DNA of 64,000 bases from Kiloniellaceae bacterium (GTDB lineage: Bacteria; Pseudomonadota; Alphaproteobacteria; Kiloniellales; J153). The stretch is taken from assembly GCA_021776115.1 (NCBI GenBank), contig JAJFGN010000024.1, forward strand, positions 1 through 64,000, read 5' to 3'. The notes under the pieces are model-generated. The model did not search any database. It saw only the letters and a list, made by a program, of their open reading frames with translations, and was not told the DNA's origin. Position numbers and translations under genes: made by a program. Positions 55,533 to 63,089 of this stretch are shown one piece after another (within the stretch, counting starts at the first letter, position 1; every line of letters starts with the position of its first letter).

Positions 55533-55708
55533 AAACCCTCGCGCCGATCTGGACCCCAGCTCGCCTAGGGTTCAATAGCGTTAGCGTATTGCGCCGAAGG
55601 GGTTTTTTACGCAGGAGATCCGCTGCATCCGGCAGGTTACGCTTCGCTAAGCTGCCCCACTGTTTGTGGCGTTAGAGGCCGGGAATACGCGGACGAGAGG
55701 GGGATGTA

Positions 55709-56140
55709 ATGAACGATAAAAATAACAACGCTGGTGGTGTCCACTGGAGTTTCTGGGCAATCGGCGCCGTCACGCTGATCTATAATGTTGCGGGCATCGT
55801 AAATTTTTTCACTCAGATGAATGCAGACACCGTCGCTGCCATGCCCGAGTCGTATCGCGCGATAATCGAAGGCCGGCCCGCATGGGCCACCGGCGCTTTC
55901 GCGATTGCCGTTTTCGGCGGTGCGCTTGGTTGCCTTCTGCTTCTGCTCAGGAAGTCTGCTGCGTATTATGTGTTTATCGCGTCGCTGCTTGGCGCGATTG
56001 TGACAATGATCCACACCCTTATGGCCGGTTCGGATTTCGGTCCCGTCGAATTTTTGATCGGTAATCTGGCACAGCTGGCGGTGACGGCGTTTTTGATCTG
56101 GTATTCGAACTGGGCCGGGCGCAAGGGGTGGATCGGCTAG
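55709..56140 (+). CDS. Small integral membrane protein of unknown function
   Basis: A 143-residue protein with four predicted transmembrane helices (about residues 14-36, 62-81, 86-106, 114-132) and a hydrophilic Asn-rich start 'MNDKNNNAGG'. The pattern resembles the DoxX-like or sugar-permease-like small membrane proteins, but I cannot name a family. It has GAGAGGGGG upstream. It is convergent with the MerR-ATPase gene across a repeat. Confidence 0.75.
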   Translation: MNDKNNNAGGVHWSFWAIGAVTLIYNVAGIVNFFTQMNADTVAAMPESYRAIIEGRPAWATGAFAIAVFGGALGCLLLLLRKSAAYYVFIASLLGAIVTMIHTLMAGSDFGPVEFLIGNLAQLAVTAFLIWYSNWAGRKGWIG

Positions 56141-56198
56141 GAACAAACGGTAGGTAATTAATGAGGGCGCTCATTCGTCCATTTTTCGGGGTGAAGAA

Positions 56199-56266
56199 AG
56201 GGAAAAAAAGGTAGCGTCCCTTTTTCCGCTTCAGGGAAAAAAAGGTAGCGTTCCTTTTTCCGCTTC
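56199..56266. repeat. Tandem 34-nt hairpin repeat (two units)
   Basis: Units at 56199-56232 and 56233-56266 share AGGGAAAAAAAGGTAGCG; the 3' part is TCCCTTTTTCCGCTTC in unit one and TTCCTTTTTCCGCTTC in unit two. Each unit can fold through its GGAAAAA and TTTTTCC arms. It sits between the convergent membrane-protein and MerR-ATPase genes and could terminate transcripts on both strands. Confidence 0.75.
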
Positions 56267-56287
56267 CCCTTTCCCACTTTGACACCA

Positions 56288-57322
56288 TCAAGCGACCTGT
56301 GGCCGCCACGCGATGATGCCTTCCGTCCGCGCCCGCACCTCGGGCGAGGCCAAACACGTGGCGACGGCCTCATAGCCAGGGGCGCCCTGATAGGGTTCGA
56401 CGCGGGTCGGTGGGCTGTGGTTGGCGGGGCAGAGGATGATTGCCTCGTCAACACCCACGGCTTCCAAGTCCAGGATTGCGTTGGAGCGCGTGAGAAAAAA
56501 GAGCGGTTGCCCGTCCGGCCCACGGCGGCGCAGGTGGGCAATCAGGGCCTCCTGAGTGGCCTTGTCCAGCCCCTGTTCCAGCATGTCGATGACAAGGATG
56601 GCCGGGCTTTCGGATTCCAGTCCCGCGAGCAGCGCGACCAGGGCATCCGATACCGTGGCGCCGTCCTCAACGAGCCAAGCGAGTGCTTGATCGACCCTCG
56701 GCTTGACAGCCGGGTCGGTTTCCAATTGCGCCCGCGTCGCTGCACCGCCGTCGGCCAAGCGCTCCAGCCCCAAGAAGGCCGCGCAAGGGAGAGCTTCAGC
56801 TATGCGCTTGGCCAGCCGTGTTTTGCCACTACCCAGTGGACCGATGATGTAGTTCAGAGCGCGGATGTCGCACAGTTCGAAGAGTTCACCACCCCAGGGC
56901 CAGGGAAGGTCGAAGGCGACGCGGAGTTCACTTGCTGGTTTCAGCAGTTGCGCCAGTTCCCCAGGCCCCGGCGCCTGGCCACAAGCTAAATCGGCACGCA
57001 GGCGGCGAACCTTCTCCACGGCGGCCGTGATAGAACGGAGCCGGCCTTCGAGTATTGCTTGGTGCGCGGCCAGAGCCGGCTCAAGGCCCTGGGCGTCACC
57101 TCCAAGCACCCGCGCCAACTGGCCAAGACTGAGGCCGAGTTCGCGCAGGGCCGCAATTTCGGCGGCGCGGGCCATCTCGTTGGGGCCGTAGGCGCGCCAA
57201 CCGGCATCGGTGCGCGGCGGCGCGATTAGGCCGCGCTGCTCGTAGATCCGCAGGGCCTTGGCGGAAACGCCGAGCCGCTTGGCGGCTTCGGAGGGGTTTA
57301 AGAATTGGGCGGAAGAGCTCAT
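56288..57322 (-). CDS. MerR-family regulator fused to a P-loop ATPase domain
   Basis: The 344-residue protein has a MerR helix-turn-helix (about residues 8-78: 'NPSEAAKRLGVSAKALRIYEQRGLI', 'WRAYGPNEMARAAEIAALRELGLSL'), a dimerisation helix (to about 115), and then a nucleotide-binding domain with Walker A 'GPLGSGKT' at 161-168, an acidic Walker B-like 'AILVIDMLEQGLD' (241-253) and 'LFFLTRSN' after it, which looks ABC-ATPase-like. The fusion of a MerR DNA-binding domain to a P-loop ATPase is unusual. A textbook MerR-type promoter, with a 19-bp spacer and a dyad inside it, lies immediately upstream, suggesting autoregulation. Confidence 0.85.
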   Translation of the reverse strand: MSSSAQFLNPSEAAKRLGVSAKALRIYEQRGLIAPPRTDAGWRAYGPNEMARAAEIAALRELGLSLGQLARVLGGDAQGLEPALAAHQAILEGRLRSITAAVEKVRRLRADLACGQAPGPGELAQLLKPASELRVAFDLPWPWGGELFELCDIRALNYIIGPLGSGKTRLAKRIAEALPCAAFLGLERLADGGAATRAQLETDPAVKPRVDQALAWLVEDGATVSDALVALLAGLESESPAILVIDMLEQGLDKATQEALIAHLRRRGPDGQPLFFLTRSNAILDLEAVGVDEAIILCPANHSPPTRVEPYQGAPGYEAVATCLASPEVRARTEGIIAWRPQVA

Positions 57323-57352
57323 AAATCACCTCGTTTTTGGCTGACCGCTATC

Positions 57353-57383
57353 CTTATAGGGGCGGCCTCAAGGGCCGGGTCAA
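57353..57383 (-). promoter_or_regulatory. MerR-type promoter with 19-bp spacer and internal dyad
   Basis: Read on the minus strand: -35 TTGACC (57383-57378), a 19-nt spacer containing the perfect dyad CGGCC-CTTGA-GGCCG, and -10 TATAAG (57358-57353). MerR-regulated promoters characteristically have 19-20-bp spacers with the operator in between. It lies 31 nt before the start codon, which has AGGTGA as its ribosome binding site. The rest of the gap to 57590 shows nothing coding. Confidence 0.75.
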
Positions 57384-57594
57384 GAGGGAGTTCGCGATTT
57401 TCTGCCGTTCTTCCCCCGCCGAAGTAGCCACCGTGTGAAAGGCAGCTAATGGCACTTAGAGACATGCGTGCCTTTTCGGATAATGTCCGGAAAGGCTCTG
57501 CAAAAGGGCATCTCGGCGCCTTGGATGGCATCGGCCATTCATAAGTTCCCACCCTAGTGTGGTGGATCTGAAGGTCGCACCCTAATTCATTGCC

Positions 57595-57813
57595 GTCATC
57601 CCGGACGTTAGAGCCTGCCCCCGACCGGATCGGGGGCGAACCCGAAAATTGCTCGATTTTCGGCAGGCGAGCCTTGCGATCCGGGATCCATGTATCCGCC
57701 TGTCCGACGCCTGAACGACGGCGCGATGGATCCCGGATCGCTAACTTTCCTTACCAAATCAGACCCGCTTTCGCGGGGCATGGATTTGGAGGAAAGTCGC
57801 GTCCGGGATGACG
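57595..57813. repeat. Interspersed palindromic repeat, long copy B
   Basis: A 219-bp element bounded by GTCATCCCGGACG and CGTCCGGGATGACG. Positions 57676-57813 match copy A (1-151) in inverted orientation over about 140 nt. The left part (57607-57676) shares with copy C the GCAAGGCTCGC and CGAAAAT/ATTTTCG blocks (here in reverse complement). It precedes the MFS gene at 57959; the 145 nt between them show no other clear signal. Confidence 0.8.
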
Positions 57814-57958
57814 GGGGAACTTAATGCCAGGAATCTAAGTCCTCACCCTAGAAACACCTGCCCCCGATCCGGGACCCAGTCCGTGACACTGGCAACCCCC
57901 TTGTCTAAGACAAGAACGGCGGGGCGACGACCGGACGCCCCGGGAACGCGCGCGGGCT

Positions 57959-59158
57959 ATGACGCAGATGACGGGAAATCACCTGGCGGAACCGCCTGGC
58001 GGGGCGGCGGAGATGGGCCTGCGGTTGCGGCCCCTGATCGCGTTGATCGCCTGCCTGACGGTCTTCGATGTAACCATGGGCCTGACCTATCCGCTGCTGG
58101 CTCTGATTCTCGAATCCCGCGGCCATGACACGGTCACGATCGGCTTGAACGCCGCCATGATTCCGGTCGGTTTGGTTGTAAGCTCGCCCTTTGTCCCCAG
58201 GTTCGCGCGGCGGGTCGGCGCCGTGCGCTTCGTGATGGGCTGCGTTGTCACCGTGGCGGTTCTGCTCGCCCTGCTTAAGGTCTTGCCTTGGCTGGGGGTG
58301 TGGTTCGGCTTGTGCTTCGTTTTGGGTATCGCCGTGGGCGGGCTCTTCATCGTCACCGAGGCCTGGGTCATGGAATTGGCGACCCGCGCGACCCGAGGCC
58401 GGGTCGTTGCGATCTACACCAGTCTCCTGTCCTTGGGCTTCGCGGGCGGGCCTGTTCTGCTAGCCTGGACCGGGATTGAAGGCTGGTTGCCGTTCTTGAG
58501 CGGCATTGGCTTTGCCATGATCGGCTTGTTGGCGCTGGTGCTGGCGCGCGATTCCTTCCCGGCGCTCAGGGTGGAGGAAGAGCACGCCTCCCTCCTGACC
58601 TTCATGCCGCTGGCGCCGACGCTGCTCTTGGCGGTCATGGCCTTCGCGATCTTCGATACCTCCGCCATGTCGCTCATGCCGCTCTATGGTCTGCGCCACG
58701 GACTCGACGAGGCCACGGCCGCTTATGCGCTGAGCGTGCTCATTGTCGGTAATGTCCTGTTGCAGTACCCGATCGGCTGGCTGGCGGACCGGATACCGCG
58801 CCGGCAGGTCATGCTCGCCTGTGCCGCTTTCACGGTCTTCGGCGCCTTCCTCCTGCCGCGGGCGATGAACACGCTTCTGCTATGGCCGCTGCTGTTCGTT
58901 TGGGGCGCCTCGGCGTTCGGCATCTTCACCTTGGCCCTGGCGGAATTGGGCGACCGTTTCAGCGGCTCGCTGCTCCTGGCCGGCTCGGCCGCCTTCGCGC
59001 TTGTCTGGGGCCTGGGCGGGATCGTGGGACCGCCGCTGGCCGGCACGGCCATGGAACACCTGGGGCCGGAGGGACTTCCCCTGGTCCTGGGCACGACCTT
59101 CGCGGGCTTTTTTATTCTGGCGGCCTGGCGCACGTGGCGGGCACCGCTTCGCGGATAA
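57959..59158 (+). CDS. MFS transporter
   Basis: A 399-residue permease with twelve predicted helices. The helix 2-3 loop 'VPRFARRVGAVRFV' and the second-half 'GWLADRIPRRQVMLA' loop are the duplicated MFS signatures. It resembles the YcaD/LmrB-type drug or metabolite exporters, but the substrate is not known. It has no adjacent regulator; the MerR-ATPase gene 640 nt away is divergent and could control it. The start codon follows GCGCGGGCT, a weak ribosome binding site. Confidence 0.88.
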   Translation: MTQMTGNHLAEPPGGAAEMGLRLRPLIALIACLTVFDVTMGLTYPLLALILESRGHDTVTIGLNAAMIPVGLVVSSPFVPRFARRVGAVRFVMGCVVTVAVLLALLKVLPWLGVWFGLCFVLGIAVGGLFIVTEAWVMELATRATRGRVVAIYTSLLSLGFAGGPVLLAWTGIEGWLPFLSGIGFAMIGLLALVLARDSFPALRVEEEHASLLTFMPLAPTLLLAVMAFAIFDTSAMSLMPLYGLRHGLDEATAAYALSVLIVGNVLLQYPIGWLADRIPRRQVMLACAAFTVFGAFLLPRAMNTLLLWPLLFVWGASAFGIFTLALAELGDRFSGSLLLAGSAAFALVWGLGGIVGPPLAGTAMEHLGPEGLPLVLGTTFAGFFILAAWRTWRAPLRG

Positions 59159-59332
59159 CATCGCCGCCCGCCGCGGCGAGCCCCGAAATTTCCACAGCTT
59201 TGCCGTTGCGCGCGGCCAGGCGGCTGTCAAGGTCGTGGGCGAGCGATGGCAGCGCAGGAAACCAGGTCCATGATCACGCCTTTCGACCGCCAGAACCCGG
59301 CTTTGGCCTCGAGCGCTGTGGGCATTTTTTTA

Positions 59333-59410
59333 TTTCCCTGTTCTCAGGGAATAACAGGGAATTTTGGGGCCGGAAAATTCCCTGTTAATTCGGGAACAGG
59401 GAATTTAGGG
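59333..59410. repeat. Intergenic hairpin repeat of the CAGGGAATTT type
   Basis: Contains repeated arms TTTCCCTG, CAGGGAATAACAGGGAATTTT and AAAATTCCCTGTTAATTCGGG-AACAGGGAATTT that can fold in several ways. This type of AT-and-GGG repeat recurs in many alphaproteobacterial genomes. It lies between the MFS and metY genes (convergent) and is the only notable feature of this 276-bp gap. Confidence 0.7.
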
Positions 59411-59434
59411 AAATCGGACTCCCGAGCGGCCGTT

Positions 59435-60733
59435 CTACTTTGTTGCCTGCTTGAGCGCCCGGTCGAGATCGCGCGTGATGTCGTCCAGGGTCTCCAGGCC
59501 GATCGACAAGCGGATCACGTCGGGCCCGGCGCCGGCGGCGCTGCGTTGGTCCTCGCTCAACTGCCGGTGAGTCGTGGAGGCCGGGTGCAGGATCAGCGAG
59601 CGGGCGTCGCCGATGTTGGCCAGGTGCGAGAACAGCTCGCAGGCCTCGACGACCTTGATGCCCATCTCAAAGCCGCCTTTGACGCCGAAGGTGAAGACCG
59701 AGCCGGCCCCCTTGGGCAGATACTTCTTCGCCAAGTCATGATAGGCGCTGGACTCGAGTCCGGCGTAGGAGACCCACTCGACCAGCTCGTGACTTTCCAG
59801 AAACCGCGCGACCGCGAGCGCGTTGGCGCAGTGCCGCTCCATGCGCAAGGACAAGGTCTCGATCCCCAGCAAGGTCTGGAAGGCGTTCATCGGCGCCATG
59901 GTCGCGCCCAGATCGCGCAAGCCCACGGCGTGCGCGTGCGTCGTATAGGCCATGTCGCCGAAGGATTCGGCGAAGCGCAGGCCGTGATAGGCCGGTTCCG
60001 GCGCCGCCAGGCTGGGGAACTTCTCGCTGCCGGCCCAATCGAAGGTGCCGCTATCGACCACGCAGCCGCCGGTCGAGGTGCCGTTGCCCGACAGGAACTT
60101 GGTCGTCGAGTGCACGATCAGGTCGGCGCCCCAGAGAAACGCCGGGCACAGGTAGGGCGTGGCCATGGTGTTGTCGACGATCAACGGGATACCGGCCTCG
60201 CGGGCGACGGCGGAGAGGGCTTCCAGGTCGCTGATCACGCCGCCGGGATTGGCCAGGCTCTCGACGAAGATGGCCTTGGTCTTGGGCGTGAGCGCCTTGC
60301 GCAGGTTCTCCGGCTCGTCGACATCGACGAAGCTGCAGCGCCAATCGAATTTCTTGAAGGTCTTGCCGAACTGGGTAATGGAGCCGCCGTACAGCCGGTT
60401 CGAGGCGATGAAATCGTCGCCCGGTTCCATCAAGGGAAACAGGGTCAAGATCTGCGCCGCGTGGCCCGAGGCGCAGGCGGTCGCGCCCCTGCCGCCCTCG
60501 AGACTGGCGATGCGCTCTTCCAGCGCCGCCACGGTGGGGTTGGTCAGGCGCGAATAGATGAAGCCGAAGGTCTGCAGGTTGAACAGCGACGCCGCGTGAT
60601 CGGTGTCGTGGAACACGTAAGACGTGTTCTGGTAAATCGGCGTCTGACGCGCCCCCGTTATCGGCTCCGGCTGGGTGCCGGCGTGGATCATGCGGGTCTC
60701 GAACCCGAAGCGTTCCTTACGGTCCTTGGTCAT
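59435..60733 (-). CDS. metY: O-acetylhomoserine aminocarboxypropyltransferase / sulfhydrylase
   Basis: A PLP enzyme that makes homocysteine from O-acetylhomoserine and sulfide (direct sulfhydrylation route of methionine synthesis), in the cytoplasm. The 432-residue protein has the Cys/Met-metabolism family signature 'HSTTKFLSGNGTSTGGCVVDSG', in which the Lys binds PLP, and 'GNPTVAALEERIASLEGG'-like start elements ('LTNPTVAALEERIASLEGG'). It overlaps the upstream CoA-binding gene by 4 nt. The operon is preceded by a long structured leader. Confidence 0.94.
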   Translation of the reverse strand: MTKDRKERFGFETRMIHAGTQPEPITGARQTPIYQNTSYVFHDTDHAASLFNLQTFGFIYSRLTNPTVAALEERIASLEGGRGATACASGHAAQILTLFPLMEPGDDFIASNRLYGGSITQFGKTFKKFDWRCSFVDVDEPENLRKALTPKTKAIFVESLANPGGVISDLEALSAVAREAGIPLIVDNTMATPYLCPAFLWGADLIVHSTTKFLSGNGTSTGGCVVDSGTFDWAGSEKFPSLAAPEPAYHGLRFAESFGDMAYTTHAHAVGLRDLGATMAPMNAFQTLLGIETLSLRMERHCANALAVARFLESHELVEWVSYAGLESSAYHDLAKKYLPKGAGSVFTFGVKGGFEMGIKVVEACELFSHLANIGDARSLILHPASTTHRQLSEDQRSAAGAGPDVIRLSIGLETLDDITRDLDRALKQATK

Positions 60734-61233
60734 GCGATGCGGGTCCGACGGCGCCTGCTGGTGATGATCCCGGTATTGAAGCCGCCCCAGGACAGCTCAT
60801 TGTGCAGGCGGCCGTATTCGATCTTCGGGCAGCGGTCCATGATCACTGTCAGGCCGGCGGCCTCCGCCCGCGCGGCGGCGGCATCGTCGCGCACGCCAAG
60901 CTGCATCCAAATTACACCAATGCGCTTGCTGTCTTTCAGCGCGATGGCCTCGTCCACGGTTTCGCCGGCCGCGTCGGAGGCGCGGAAGATATCGACCATG
61001 TCGATCGGGTCCGGCACCTCCGCCAGGGTGGCGCAACAGGTTTCGCCGAGGATGTCTTGACCGGCCGCGCGCGGATTGACCGGAATCACCCGGTAGCCCT
61101 TTTCTTGAAGATACTTCATGGCGAAATAGCTGGGCCGGTTCCATTTGGGGCTGGCGCCGACCATGGCGATGCTGCGCACCCCGGCCAGAATACCGCGCAA
61201 AAACTCGTCGTTGTAAAACAGGGGCTCGCTCAT
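60730..61233 (-). CDS. CoA-binding domain protein (YccU-like Rossmann fold)
   Basis: A 167-residue Rossmann-fold protein: 'SIAMVGASPKWNRPSYFAMKYLQEKGYRVIPVNP' and 'MVDIFRASDAAGETVDEAI' with 'VIWMQLGVRDD' are the CoA-binding (COG1832/YccU) signatures. No reaction is established for the family. Its last 4 nt overlap the start of metY (ATGA), so they are co-translated, which suggests a role in sulfur or methionine metabolism. I chose the ATG at 61233; the frame extends to 61338 without a good start. Confidence 0.9.
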   Translation of the reverse strand: MSEPLFYNDEFLRGILAGVRSIAMVGASPKWNRPSYFAMKYLQEKGYRVIPVNPRAAGQDILGETCCATLAEVPDPIDMVDIFRASDAAGETVDEAIALKDSKRIGVIWMQLGVRDDAAAARAEAAGLTVIMDRCPKIEYGRLHNELSWGGFNTGIITSRRRRTRIA

Positions 61234-61263
61234 TGGCAGGGGATCTCCGGGGTATTTAGCGAA

Positions 61264-61545
61264 GCATCCCGCAGATTGCGATGCAGGGAAAGCCCCTTGG
61301 CGGTTTGGCCTGGGCGCCACGTTGTAGGCGCCGCGCAAAACTCGCGTACGAGGTCGAAGTTAAGGCCTAATACACTGATTTTACGGGTGTATTTCTGCGT
61401 CTTTAGGTTAACCCGATGGCAATCACACCAGGTGGATAATGGAAGGGTCGCAGGTAATGCGACAGGCCCCGCGCGAATGGAACCCCCCGTCCATTGGCCA
61501 TCACTGGCCCTCCTCCCGCGAGCGCGCGGGGCCGCTTTTAGCGGC
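61264..61545 (-). ncRNA. Hairpin-rich leader region of the CoA-binding/metY operon
   Basis: Successive perfect hairpins are visible: GGCGCC-ACGTTGTA-GGCGCC (61313-61332), AATACAC-N11-GTGTATT (61369-61393), GTCGCA-GGTAA-TGCGAC (61447-61463), AATGGA-N8-TCCATT (61476-61495), GGCCA-TCAC-TGGCC (61496-61509), CCCGCG-AGCG-CGCGGG (61515-61530) and GCCGC-TTTTA-GCGGC (61531-61545). An 11-bp helix GGCCCCGCGCG/CGCGCGGGGCC (61465-61475 with 61523-61533) competes with the last two. The minus strand runs into metY; a 32-codon ORF (61403-61501) lies inside. I see no known riboswitch consensus. Confidence 0.5.
61403..61501 (-). CDS. Candidate small leader ORF with strong ribosome binding site
   Basis: A 32-codon ORF reading MANGRGVPFARGLSHYLRPF then HYPPGVIAIGLT. 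It is preceded on its strand by GGGAGGAGGG (61517-61508), a near-perfect Shine-Dalgarno match 7 nt from the ATG. The start codon lies in the GGCCA/TGGCC hairpin. It contains no second Met and no Cys codon. Its third-position GC is lower than in the neighbouring genes. Whether it is translated is unproven; the strong binding site is the main argument. Confidence 0.5.
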   Translation of the reverse strand: MANGRGVPFARGLSHYLRPFHYPPGVIAIGLT

Positions 61546-61559
61546 GACGGGGATTGGGG

Positions 61560-61670
61560 AACTAGAGGTCAAATATAACGCGTAGAATCAATATACTGCA
61601 TCTATATAGCAATTACTGTGTCAATAAGATGTTATAATATATTGATTTTACATAATAAAAATAAAAACTC
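61560..61670. other. AT-rich intergenic stretch
   Basis: Between the end of the leader and the stop of the enoyl-CoA hydratase gene lies about 110 nt of very AT-rich DNA with TTGACA (minus strand, near 61622-61617) and TATATT/TATATA motifs. No pair has clear 16-18-bp spacing, so I cannot assign a promoter, though it is the likely place for one serving the CoA-binding/metY operon. Confidence 0.5.
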
Positions 61671-62486
61671 TTATTCGTGACGCCACGTGGGTTTACGCTT
61701 GTCGATAAAGGCATCGATGCCTTCCTCGGCGTCGCGGAAGGTCATATTCCGGGCCATTTCCTCACTGGCGAAATCGTAGGCCGTCAGCAGTCCCATCTCG
61801 ACCTGCTTGTAGAAGGCGCGCGTGCCGGTCGCGATCGCGGCCGCCGATTTGGCCAGGATCGCATCTGCCAGTTCGGCGACGGCGGCGTCCAAGCCCCCGG
61901 CCGGGACGACCCGGTTGACCAGGCCGTAGGACAACGCCCGCTCCGCCGGAATAATGTCGCCGGTGAGCAGCATTTCCAGGGCGTGCTTGCGGTGCACGTT
62001 TCGGCTCAGCGCCACGCCCGGTGTCGTACAGAACAGGCCGGCTTTGATCCCAGAGGTGCCGAATTTGGCGTCCTCGGCGGCGACCGCCAGGTCGCAGTTG
62101 GCGACCAATTGGCAGCCCGCCGCCGTGGCGATGCCGTGGACCCTGGCGATCACCGGCTGGGGCAGGCGGGTCATGGAAACCATCATCCGGCTGCAGGTCT
62201 TGAACAGGGCCTCGTAGTACGCCCGGCTGGGGTTGGCTCGCATCTGCTTCAGGTCGTGGCCGGCGCAGAAGGCCTTGCCCGCCCCGGCCAAAACCACGAC
62301 CCGGACCGAGCGGTCGGCCGCGATCTCATCGAAGGCTTGCTGCAGGGCCGCCAGAAGCTCCTCCGACAGGGCGTTGTATTGCTTCGTGCGGTTCAGGGTC
62401 AGGGTCCGAACGCCGCCGGAATCCTGGCTTAGCAAGACGGGCTGCGCGGCGCTGTCGGTTTGGAGCTGCTGGATTTCCGCGCTCAT
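61671..62486 (-). CDS. Enoyl-CoA hydratase family protein
   Basis: A 271-residue crotonase-fold protein: the oxyanion-hole segments 'AFCAGHDLKQM' and 'NCDLAVAAEDAKFGTSGIKAGLFCTTPGVAL' are present. The latter lacks the usual Glu pair arrangement of classical hydratases, so the real reaction could be different (many crotonases carry out isomerase, hydrolase or decarboxylase chemistry). The C-terminus is 'KPTWRHE'. It is divergent from the thioesterase gene. No other beta-oxidation gene lies nearby. Confidence 0.88.
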   Translation of the reverse strand: MSAEIQQLQTDSAAQPVLLSQDSGGVRTLTLNRTKQYNALSEELLAALQQAFDEIAADRSVRVVVLAGAGKAFCAGHDLKQMRANPSRAYYEALFKTCSRMMVSMTRLPQPVIARVHGIATAAGCQLVANCDLAVAAEDAKFGTSGIKAGLFCTTPGVALSRNVHRKHALEMLLTGDIIPAERALSYGLVNRVVPAGGLDAAVAELADAILAKSAAAIATGTRAFYKQVEMGLLTAYDFASEEMARNMTFRDAEEGIDAFIDKRKPTWRHE

Positions 62487-62654
62487 GGGGCTGTTCCTTA
62501 CTTAGGGCAGGGCAGTAACCTGCCGATTCTGACCCCGGCGGGCGGCAAGTTCAAGGGCCCCAAGTGCATGGGCCGCAAGTTCATGGGGTCTGGGCGGCGC
62601 GCCTGCCAGGCGTTATGAAAGAACCCGAAACCAGCCAGGAGAGGACCCGCGCCC

Positions 62655-63089
62655 TTGCCACGCATATCCAAAGCGGAAATCGACGACTTGTGCGCGGAGG
62701 CGCTGCCGTGGGTCGCCATCCTCGGCCTGGAGATCGAGGATATCGGCCAGGGCACCTGCCGGGTGCGCATGCCGGGCAAGGAAGAATTCCTGCGCCCCGG
62801 CGGCACGGTCAGCGGCCCGGCGCTCATGAGCCTGGCCGACTACGCCATGTATGTCGCCGTTCTCTCTGCGATCGGGCGGGTTGAGCTGGCGGTGACCATC
62901 AACCTGACCGCCAATTTCCTGCGCCGGCCCAAACCCGGCGCCATAATTGGCGATTGCCGCCTGATCAAATTGGGGAAGCGCCTAGCCTATGGCGAGGTCT
63001 CGCTCTTTTCGGAAGGGGAGGTGGATGCCGGCCCGGTCGCCCACGTCACCGCGACCTATTCCATTCCGCCTGAGCGGTCCGAGCCCTGA
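62655..63089 (+). CDS. PaaI family thioesterase (hotdog fold)
   Basis: A 144-residue hotdog-fold protein with the PaaI-type core 'RPGGTVSGPALMSLADYAMYVAVLS' and 'TINLTANFLRRPKPGAIIGDC'. These enzymes hydrolyse acyl-CoA thioesters in the cytoplasm. The start is a TTG at 62655 with a strong AGGAGAGG ribosome binding site 8-10 nt upstream; the first in-frame ATG would remove part of the fold. It is divergent from the enoyl-CoA hydratase gene and may act on the same acyl-CoA pathway; that is inference. Confidence 0.85.
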   Translation: MPRISKAEIDDLCAEALPWVAILGLEIEDIGQGTCRVRMPGKEEFLRPGGTVSGPALMSLADYAMYVAVLSAIGRVELAVTINLTANFLRRPKPGAIIGDCRLIKLGKRLAYGEVSLFSEGEVDAGPVAHVTATYSIPPERSEP

